DNA of 64,000 nt. It comes from an archaeon. Its GTDB lineage: Archaea; Thermoproteota; Nitrososphaeria; Nitrososphaerales; Gagatemarchaeaceae. The first letter of the stretch is position 1; every line of letters begins with the position of its first letter. Shown piece after piece: positions 58,041-64,000 of the stretch. The stretch spans positions 1 through 64,000 of the forward strand of contig CADDZR010000002.1 in assembly GCA_902812495.1 (NCBI GenBank), written 5' to 3'. The position numbers and the translations under genes are program-made. The notes under the pieces were generated by a model. It did no database searches. It was not told the origin of the DNA and saw nothing but the letters and a program-made list of their open reading frames with translations.

Positions 58041-58919
58041 GATGGTTGATTCCAGCTCCTTGACAAGTGCTTTGGAACCCACGTAGATCGGTGTTGTTTC
58101 CTCAAGTGAGGAAGGCTCTAGGGACAATATATCATTCTTTCCATTACTGGAGTAGCCTGAAGCAGCCCTAGCTATGAATGAGATTGGTAGAACCTCATAA
58201 ATAACCCTGAGCTTTCCTCTCGGCTTTGATTTTGTGGCAGGATAACCAAATATTCCTCCGTACTTCAGGATCTGGTTAAAGTCCCCGACAAATGTGCCAC
58301 AGTACCTCAGCTTCATCCCCCTATCCTCAAGCTTCTCAACATACCTCAGCACCGGTTCTATCCATTCTCTTCTCTGTGCTCCGAAGCTGTAAATCTCGCC
58401 TTCCTCCTTTATTTTTAAAGACTCTTCTGCCAGAGTAAATATATAGCCACCTTCACGCTTTGAAACAACGAACCTGCAAACCTGTTTGCCAGATGATAAA
58501 GTTAATGTTAACATTGGACCATATGTGAAGTAAAATGCAGATGAAATGTATTTTGCTGGGCACGGCAATCTTTCAGTGAAAAGACAGAATATGCTTCCAA
58601 CAGGATTATTTGTGTCTATGTTTGACGAGCCATCAAGGGGGTCCATTGCAACGTGGACTTTTCCCTTTGAATGGGTCGGTGGGGACTCTTCTGAAACAAC
58701 CTCCGCCGCCTCTCCTGTCTCGAGTATTCTCTTTCTAAAGAGGTTGTCTGAAAGGACATCTAGCTCAGCCTGCTTCTCTCCGTATGGATTTGTGGTCGAG
58801 AGCACAGCTTTTCTTCTTGGCATTTCTTCCCATATTTTCAAGGAGACCTCGGCACACGCAGAAACAACACTTGCTTCATCAGATGGTAAAAGTGAACGAA
58901 TGTATTCCTCCAGCATCAT
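58023..58919 (-). CDS. fbp: Fructose-1,6-bisphosphatase, class I type
   Basis: A 299-residue phosphatase of gluconeogenesis. The class I metal site DPLDGSSNID is intact, with SEESPP (second metal Glu) before it and the substrate region LRYCGTFVGDFNQ and GGIFGYPA after it. The ATG at 58919 is chosen from the family start and a minus-strand TATA at 58951-58959; the frame is open to 59024, which would run into the aldolase gene. Most archaea use the bifunctional aldolase/phosphatase instead, so this bacterial/eukaryotic-type enzyme is notable. Confidence 0.92.
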   Translation of the reverse strand: MMLEEYIRSLLPSDEASVVSACAEVSLKIWEEMPRRKAVLSTTNPYGEKQAELDVLSDNLFRKRILETGEAAEVVSEESPPTHSKGKVHVAMDPLDGSSNIDTNNPVGSIFCLFTERLPCPAKYISSAFYFTYGPMLTLTLSSGKQVCRFVVSKREGGYIFTLAEESLKIKEEGEIYSFGAQRREWIEPVLRYVEKLEDRGMKLRYCGTFVGDFNQILKYGGIFGYPATKSKPRGKLRVIYEVLPISFIARAASGYSSNGKNDILSLEPSSLEETTPIYVGSKALVKELESTISREYT

Positions 58920-58941
58920 CTCATCCTTAACCTGAATAATA

Positions 58942-58959
58942 GAGTTAAATAAGATAAGT
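58942..58959. promoter_or_regulatory. Overlapping divergent promoters of fbp and aldolase
   Basis: The plus-strand TATA gagttaaata (58942-58951) is 26-28 bp before the aldolase ATG (58975). The minus-strand TATA cttatctta (58951-58959) is about 33 bp before the fbp ATG (58919). The two elements touch, so TBP/TFB could bind only one direction at a time. Confidence 0.5.
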
Positions 58960-58974
58960 GGAAAAACCTGTGCT

Positions 58975-59769
58975 ATGAAGGCAAAGGACTTGATGGAACC
59001 GTTCATGCATGAAGGAAAGAGCATACTCCTAGCTTATGACCAGGGATTTGAACATGGGCCGTCTGCTGACTTTAACGAGAAAAATGTGGACCCAGAGTAT
59101 GTTCTTGATATAGCAAAGAAAGGCGGTTTTAACGGTATAATACTGCACAAAGGCATAGCTGAGAAGTACTATGAGGGAAAGCCCCCACTTATCTTAAAAC
59201 TGAATGGAAAGACAAACGTACCTAAGATAGAACCAATTTCAAGACAGGTATGCTCGGTTGAGTATGCCCTTTCTCTTGAAGCAAAGGCTGTTGGCTACAC
59301 AATATACCTGGGAAGTGAATACGAGCATGAGATGCTTTCAGAGTTTGGCAGGATACAGGAAGAGGCACACGAGAAAGGCTTGGCTGCAATAGCTTGGGTC
59401 TATCCGAGAGGTAGCGCTGTTCAGAATGACACAACAAGAGAAATAGTTTCATATGCTGCAAGGCTTGCACTTGAGGTTGGTGCGGATGCTGTAAAGGTAA
59501 AATATACAGGAGACAGTGAAAGTTTCAGATGGGTCGTTAGGGCTGCAGGGAGGGTCAGAGTTTTCATGTCTGGGGGTCCGAAAGCACCAACTGAGGAATC
59601 ATTCCTACAGCAGGTTAGGGGTGCAATGGACGCTGGTGCGGCAGGGCTTGCAGTTGGAAGAAACGTTTGGCAGCATGAGGACCCTATGCGAATGGCTTCT
59701 TATTTAAAAGAAATAATATTTAAAAACAGAAAAGTAGAAGAATTAACATCAAAAATAAGAATACAGTAA
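58975..59769 (+). CDS. fba: Fructose-bisphosphate aldolase, archaeal class I (DhnA/FbaB type)
   Basis: A 264-residue Schiff-base aldolase. It opens with LLAYDQGFEHGP, the family start; the Schiff-base Lys is in DAVKVKYTGD, and the phosphate loop is SGGPKAP...GLAVGRNVWQ. It forms fructose 1,6-bisphosphate from triose phosphates, upstream of the FBPase next door. The gene is monocistronic and predicted leaderless. Confidence 0.94.
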   Translation: MKAKDLMEPFMHEGKSILLAYDQGFEHGPSADFNEKNVDPEYVLDIAKKGGFNGIILHKGIAEKYYEGKPPLILKLNGKTNVPKIEPISRQVCSVEYALSLEAKAVGYTIYLGSEYEHEMLSEFGRIQEEAHEKGLAAIAWVYPRGSAVQNDTTREIVSYAARLALEVGADAVKVKYTGDSESFRWVVRAAGRVRVFMSGGPKAPTEESFLQQVRGAMDAGAAGLAVGRNVWQHEDPMRMASYLKEIIFKNRKVEELTSKIRIQ

Positions 59770-59779
59770 ACTTAAGTAA

Positions 59780-59805
59780 ATTATGTTTTATGGTTAAAAC
59801 ATAAT
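59780..59805. promoter_or_regulatory. 26-nt perfect inverted repeat at the ppsA start codon
   Basis: The 11-bp arms attatgtttta (59780-59790) and taaaacataat (59795-59805) flank the loop tggt. The right arm includes the first two bases of the ATG at 59804. It could be an operator just downstream of the promoter or an mRNA hairpin that hides the start codon. Confidence 0.6.
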
Positions 59806-62095
59806 GAATAGTAGCTACATCAAATTCCTAGACGACATAACAAAGCATGATGTTCCCTTTGCAGGGGGAAAGGGGGCAAACCTGGGTGAGATGTACAGAA
59901 AAGGTCTACCTGTACCGCCTGCATTTGTACTCACAACAAAGGCATATGAAGAATTTCTAGATAAAAATAAGATAACTTCCGAGATAGAGAGAAGGCTAAG
60001 AGGAATAAATTTTGAAAATGTTGAGGAACTTGAGAAGAATGTTTCCGAGATACAGCAGCTTATCATATCTTCCAGAATCCCAGCTAACGTAAGGGAGGAA
60101 ATTTTAAGAGGCTATAGGGAGCTCTGCGTGAGAACTGGAAAAAATAACCTACCCGTTGCTGTGAGGAGCTCTGCAACCATGGAGGACTTAAGGGAGGCAA
60201 GCTTTGCAGGGCAGCAGCTGACAATACTAAACGTGAGGGGGGAGAGGGAGCTACTTTCTGCAGTAAAGAGGTGCTGGGCATCTGTCTACACGCCAAGGGC
60301 AACAGCCTACAGGTACAGGAAGGGTTTCGGGTATAAGCCAATACCGACTGCAGTTGTAGTACAGAAGCAGATAATGAGCGAAAAGTCCGGAGTTGGCTTT
60401 ACACTCCATCCAACCACGGGAGACAGAGAAAAGGTTGTGATAGAGGCAGGCTTCGGACAGGGTGAGTACATTGTTTCTGGAAGCTCGACACCAGACACTT
60501 ATGTTATTGATAAGAAGACAGGAAAGGTTGTTGAAAAGAGGATAAGTAACAAGAGCTACATGCTTGTCGCCAGTCCGGAAGGAGGCTTAAAGAAAGTAAA
60601 GCTACCCAATAACTATAGGAGTAGGCAGGTACTTGATGAAAAGGAACTGGGTGAGCTACTGAAGCTTGCTTTGTCTCTTGAGAGGTACTACAACTACCCT
60701 CAGGACTTTGAGTGGGCAATACAGGACGGAAGGATATACCTTGTTCAGACTAGGGCAGTGACAGTACTCCCAAAGGAGCAGAAGGTAACTCTTGAGAAAG
60801 ATACACCTATTCTCTCAGGCCTTGGGGCTTCTCCAGGCATTGGGTCAGGGACAGTCAAGGTAGTGCTTGACGTTGAAAAGCTCTCAAAGGTACAGAAGGG
60901 CGATGTTCTCGTAACCAGGATGACGACACCTGATTTTGTGCCTGCAATGATAAAAGCAGCGGGAATAGTTACAGACGAGGGAGGCATGACAAGCCATGCA
61001 GCAATAGTTAGCAGGGAACTAGGTGTGCCATGCATTGTTGGAACAAAAGAGGCAACAAGCCTTCTCAAGGATGGGGAGAAAGTAACAGTTGACGGGTCAA
61101 GAGGTTTAGTTTTCAGGGGAGAGCTAAAGATAAGGGAGAAAAAAGAGGAGATCGAAGAATCCGTTCTGAAGCTTAAAACTAAAACAAAAGTATACATGAA
61201 CCTAGGTGTTCCTGAGAAGATATACGAATATGAAAGGATACCTTTTGACGGAATAGGGCTGATGAGGGTAGAGTTCATAATTGCAAGCTATGTTGGGGAG
61301 CACCCGCTCCACCTGATAGAGACAGGCAGGGAGAGGATGTTTATTGAGAGGCTTGCCGAGGGTATTTCTCTTGTTGCAAAGAAGATACACCCAAGGCCTG
61401 TAGTTGTTAGGTTCTCTGATTTCAAGACAAACGAGTACAGAGAACTCGAGGGAGGGGAGAAGTTTGAGGAGATAGAAGCAAATCCGATGATTGGATGGAG
61501 GGGTGTTTCCAGGTATATCTCGGAGGAGTATAGGAAGGCATTTGAGCTGGAGGTCAAGGCAATCAAGAAGGTAAGGGATGAGGGATGCGACAACGTATGG
61601 GTAATGCTTCCTTTTGTTAGGACAACATGGGAAGTTGAAAAATGTCTTAAGATATTGGAAGAACATGGCCTCGAAAGAGGGAATAACTTCAAGGTATGGA
61701 TAATGGCAGAGGTTCCGTCTGTTGTTTTCCTAGCAGAGGAATTCGCTGAGCTATGCGACGGATTTAGCATAGGTTCAAACGACCTTACCCAACTTATTCT
61801 TGGAATTGACAGGGATTCTACAAGACTTGCGAACCTTGGATACTTTGACGAGAGAGATGAGGCAGTTAAGAGGGCTGTTAAGAGGCTTATAGATGCGGCA
61901 CATAGTAGGGGAAAGACAATATCGATATGTGGCCAAGCACCCTCCGTCTATCCAGAGCTGACAGAGTTTCTGGTTAGAAGTGGGATAGACTCCGTTTCTG
62001 TTAACCCAGATACAGTAGTAAAGACAAGAAAGCTTGTGTATGAGGTTGAAAACTCACTTGGTAAGAAATCTCCAGGACATTATAATTCCAATTGA
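59804..62095 (+). CDS. ppsA: Phosphoenolpyruvate synthase
   Basis: A 763-residue enzyme converting pyruvate to phosphoenolpyruvate with ATP, the entry step of gluconeogenesis. The N-terminal ATP-grasp domain begins FAGGKGANLGEMYRKG; the phosphohistidine is in GGMTSHAAIVSRELG (about residue 398). The C-terminal barrel has GIGLMRVEF, EANPMIGWRG, SNDLTQLILGIDRD and CGQAPS with the catalytic Cys. The perfect inverted repeat at the start codon suggests tight control. The last 42 bp overlap the convergent ABC permease gene. Confidence 0.96.
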   Translation: MNSSYIKFLDDITKHDVPFAGGKGANLGEMYRKGLPVPPAFVLTTKAYEEFLDKNKITSEIERRLRGINFENVEELEKNVSEIQQLIISSRIPANVREEILRGYRELCVRTGKNNLPVAVRSSATMEDLREASFAGQQLTILNVRGERELLSAVKRCWASVYTPRATAYRYRKGFGYKPIPTAVVVQKQIMSEKSGVGFTLHPTTGDREKVVIEAGFGQGEYIVSGSSTPDTYVIDKKTGKVVEKRISNKSYMLVASPEGGLKKVKLPNNYRSRQVLDEKELGELLKLALSLERYYNYPQDFEWAIQDGRIYLVQTRAVTVLPKEQKVTLEKDTPILSGLGASPGIGSGTVKVVLDVEKLSKVQKGDVLVTRMTTPDFVPAMIKAAGIVTDEGGMTSHAAIVSRELGVPCIVGTKEATSLLKDGEKVTVDGSRGLVFRGELKIREKKEEIEESVLKLKTKTKVYMNLGVPEKIYEYERIPFDGIGLMRVEFIIASYVGEHPLHLIETGRERMFIERLAEGISLVAKKIHPRPVVVRFSDFKTNEYRELEGGEKFEEIEANPMIGWRGVSRYISEEYRKAFELEVKAIKKVRDEGCDNVWVMLPFVRTTWEVEKCLKILEEHGLERGNNFKVWIMAEVPSVVFLAEEFAELCDGFSIGSNDLTQLILGIDRDSTRLANLGYFDERDEAVKRAVKRLIDAAHSRGKTISICGQAPSVYPELTEFLVRSGIDSVSVNPDTVVKTRKLVYEVENSLGKKSPGHYNSN

Positions 62096-62935
62096 TGCGA
62101 AGACAAAAGCGAACACTGCTAGATAAAGAAAGTCAAAGCCAAGTGGTGCAAAGCCAGGGGAGCCGAGCAGTAGCTGCCTTCCAATATCCGTTCCGTATGT
62201 TATTGGATTGATTGAAACAAAAGTTTGCAACCAGTTTGGCATGAATTTTGAAGGAAAGAGCGCATTACTTCCAAACAATAATGGGAGGTTTATCAAGTTC
62301 ATTATAGCGACCTGTGATTGCCAGTCTGTGGCTCTTAGGGCAAGCATCAGGAAAAAGGCAGAGAGGCCAAAGGTCATTAGAAAGAGACCTGCAAACGTTC
62401 CAGCTATGCCCAAAGCCGTGATGCTACCGTAATTCATGCCAAGAAGTATAGCAACCACAAGTATAATCGCTGCCTGGAGCAGAGACCTGAAGACGCTTGA
62501 CAGAACCTTGCCAATTACAATGACAGATCTTGAAACAGGAGTGCTCAGGACCTTGTCAAGGAAGCCGAACCTTCTATCCCAGACTATAGACATTCCGCTG
62601 AACATTGCTGTGAATACAATTACAAATGAAAGCATACCTACAGAAAGGAAGGAGAAGTAGTCTGAAGTTCCGAAAGTGTTCTGCATTATCTGCTCTGATA
62701 TCTTGTTGAGAACATCCTTCGGTATCGAGAGGCCTGGGATGTTGAACGAGTTGGCAGAAAATATTGCACTGAAGTTCATGGCCTTGCCAAATAAGCCAAG
62801 CCATATTACTGGCTGTATCAAAGAAAGGAAGATAATGAAAGGTGCCTTGTACCATTTCATGAGCTCCCTGTTCGTGAGTGACCACAGACCATGCAGTTTT
62901 CCTGTGTTTACTCTTTCTTCAACAGACCAGCTCAT
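62054..62935 (-). CDS. ABC-2 type transporter permease
   Basis: A 293-residue permease with six predicted helices and the ABC-2 layout of DrrB-like exporters. Recognisable parts are FIIFLSLIQPVIWLGLFG, the large loop with GLSIPKDVLNKISEQ, DRRFGFLDKVLSTPVSRS and LPLLFGSNALFPSKFMP, FVSINPITYGTDIGRQ. It exports an unknown substrate, powered by the adjacent ATPase. The start overlaps the ATPase stop by 4 bp; the 3' end overlaps ppsA by 42 bp. Confidence 0.9.
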   Translation of the reverse strand: MSWSVEERVNTGKLHGLWSLTNRELMKWYKAPFIIFLSLIQPVIWLGLFGKAMNFSAIFSANSFNIPGLSIPKDVLNKISEQIMQNTFGTSDYFSFLSVGMLSFVIVFTAMFSGMSIVWDRRFGFLDKVLSTPVSRSVIVIGKVLSSVFRSLLQAAIILVVAILLGMNYGSITALGIAGTFAGLFLMTFGLSAFFLMLALRATDWQSQVAIMNLINLPLLFGSNALFPSKFMPNWLQTFVSINPITYGTDIGRQLLLGSPGFAPLGFDFLYLAVFAFVFASIGIIMSWRFLTK

Positions 62936-63942
62936 GCCCTTGCCCTCCTCAAAGTAAAACGCTGAGCCAAGATATCCGATGAATCAGCTTGCTCGTCCCT
63001 AAGATTCCTACCTGTGTACTCTAGGTAAACCTGGTCTAGGCTTGGTTTTGAAAGAGATATCCTCGTTACGTGGTACCCTCTCGACCTTATCAAGTCTATT
63101 ATTGCAGGTGCGGCCTGCTCTCCGGAGTCAGACTTTATCCTGTAGTAGCCGTCGAGCCTCTTTACCTCCTTTACGTATGAAATGTTCATTATCATTTGTG
63201 AGAGGTCAGGCTCTTTCTCCAGTACACCTACCTCTATAACATCACCCCCTATGCTCGACTTCAGCTCTTGCGGGGTACCGACCTTGATTATCTTCCCATG
63301 GTCAATAATTGCAATCCTGTCGCATATGCTGTCAGCTTCTTCAAGGTAGTGCGTTGTCATGAAAAGTGTCATGCCGTAATCGTTCTTTAGCTTCCTAATA
63401 TATTCCCAGACTGCGGCCCTTGTCTGTACATCGAGGCCAAGTGTCGGCTCATCCAAAAAAAGAAGCCTCGGATGGTTTATTAACCCGCATGCTAACTCGA
63501 GCCTTCTCCTCATACCTCCCGAGTAGTTCATTACCTTCTTGTTTGCTGAATCTTTCAAGCCAACTAGCTGGAGCAACTCATCTGCCCTCCTTTTTGCCAC
63601 ATCCTTCGGTATACCGTAGAGAGATGCACAGAACATTATATTCTCGTACCCAGTCATATCCTCATCGGCTGTGTATTCCTGCGGCACAACACCAATTGAC
63701 GCTCTAACCTTGTTTGCCTGTTTAGCTATGTCGAAGCCACAGACAGTTGCTGTACCTGAGGTTGGCTTGAGCAATGTTGTTAGCATCTTTATTGTTGTTG
63801 TCTTGCCTGCACCATTCGGGCCAAGGAAGCCAAAGACCTCCCCTTCGTAAACATCGAAAGTAACATTATCTACAGCCTTGAGCCTATCGTTAAAGACCTT
63901 TGTTAGGCCCTTTACCTCAATTATCTTTCTCATCTCATCCAC
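62932..63942 (-). CDS. ABC transporter ATP-binding protein (DrrA-like)
   Basis: A 336-residue ATPase. Walker A GPNGAGKTTT (about 39-48), Q-loop VVPQEY, signature NYSGGMRRRLELA, Walker B LLFLDEPTLGLD and the H-loop MTTHYLEE are all intact. A C-terminal domain of about 90 residues is typical of DrrA/CcmA-type exporters. The GTG at 63942 overlaps the end of an upstream gene; an ATG three codons later is possible. Confidence 0.93.
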   Translation of the reverse strand: MDEMRKIIEVKGLTKVFNDRLKAVDNVTFDVYEGEVFGFLGPNGAGKTTTIKMLTTLLKPTSGTATVCGFDIAKQANKVRASIGVVPQEYTADEDMTGYENIMFCASLYGIPKDVAKRRADELLQLVGLKDSANKKVMNYSGGMRRRLELACGLINHPRLLFLDEPTLGLDVQTRAAVWEYIRKLKNDYGMTLFMTTHYLEEADSICDRIAIIDHGKIIKVGTPQELKSSIGGDVIEVGVLEKEPDLSQMIMNISYVKEVKRLDGYYRIKSDSGEQAAPAIIDLIRSRGYHVTRISLSKPSLDQVYLEYTGRNLRDEQADSSDILAQRFTLRRARA

Positions 63943-64000
63943 CAGATATAATAGCCTCCAGCCTACTCGAGAGCTCCGCGAATTTATTCTTATTCTTTAG
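63935..64000 (-). CDS. C-terminal fragment of an upstream gene cut by the window
   Basis: The frame open to the right edge ends KNKNKFAELSSRLEAIISGG and a TGA at 63935-63937, overlapping the ABC ATPase start by 8 bp. Only 21 residues are visible, so no family can be named. In similar exporter operons a small transcription regulator often stands here. Confidence 0.55.
   Translation of the reverse strand, partial: LKNKNKFAELSSRLEAIISGG

Noticed and set aside
60745-61278. 177-codon minus-strand frame inside ppsA
   Set aside because: Antisense to the conserved phosphohistidine domain; no independent evidence.
1-64000. CRISPR arrays, insertion sequences and integration sites
   Set aside because: No regular repeat-spacer array, transposase, integrase or terminal repeat was seen; none of the three tRNA genes has a visible duplicated 3' end beside an integrase.

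Overview
This is a compact, gene-dense stretch of archaeal chromosome. It carries archaeal and eukaryote-like information genes: an Sm-like protein, archaeosine tRNA-guanine transglycosylase, TFB, Alba, a histone, ribosomal proteins eL38, eL40 and eS17, the KEOPS subunit Cgi121 and deoxyhypusine synthase. It also has ESCRT-III/Vps4 (Cdv) division genes and TATA boxes about 24-28 bp before many start codons. The combination of Cdv proteins, histone, Alba, eL38 and an intron-containing tRNA points to the TACK group, most likely a thaumarchaeal/aigarchaeal (Nitrososphaeria-like) lineage. An A-type haem-copper oxidase with its own cupredoxin indicates aerobic or microaerobic respiration. No rRNA, CRISPR array, transposase or integrase was seen.

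Layout. 1-4.2 kb: a secreted sedolisin protease (cut by the window edge) and a small surface protein. 4.3-11.3 kb: SmAP3-tgtA, PAC2, aCPSF2-presenilin homologue, eL38, TRAM protein, CBS protein, RNase H and DUF488. 11.4-15.9 kb: a tRNA-Val with a bulge-helix-bulge intron, eL40, sucD-sucC, Alba, a NusA-like protein and AspRS. 16-18.9 kb: the Cdv locus (Vps4, ESCRT-III with winged helix, second ESCRT-III). 19-28.6 kb: IleRS, flippase, beta-CASP-like nuclease, a large glycosidase-like orphan and CysRS. 28.6-35.3 kb: MFS transporter, ferritin-like diiron protein and the terminal oxidase operon, then tRNA-Cys. 35.5-40.5 kb: a sortable surface protein, H+-pyrophosphatase, a divergent TFB and deoxyhypusine synthase. 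40.5-47.2 kb: two divergent operons forming a Tad-like pilus locus that ends in a HerA/VirB4-like ATPase. 47.1-52.3 kb: AK6-like kinase, MsrA, FTR1-like protein, homoserine dehydrogenase, aspartokinase and tRNA-Glu. 52.4-56 kb: histone, TatD, eS17-SerK-like-MoaD-Cgi121, THUMP protein and a 30-residue acidic ORF. 56-62.1 kb: triosephosphate isomerase, glutamate dehydrogenase, FBPase, aldolase and PEP synthase, a gluconeogenic island. 62-64 kb: an ABC-2 exporter.

The most unusual parts are the pilus/HerA locus with a coupled 34-residue membrane peptide, the tRNA-Val with a 16-nt intron in the anticodon stem, a 26-nt perfect inverted repeat at the ppsA start codon, and the crossed fbp/fba promoters. 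In addition, 10 of the 12 convergent protein-gene pairs overlap at their 3' ends. Functions are assigned from motifs and remembered family patterns; no database search was run.
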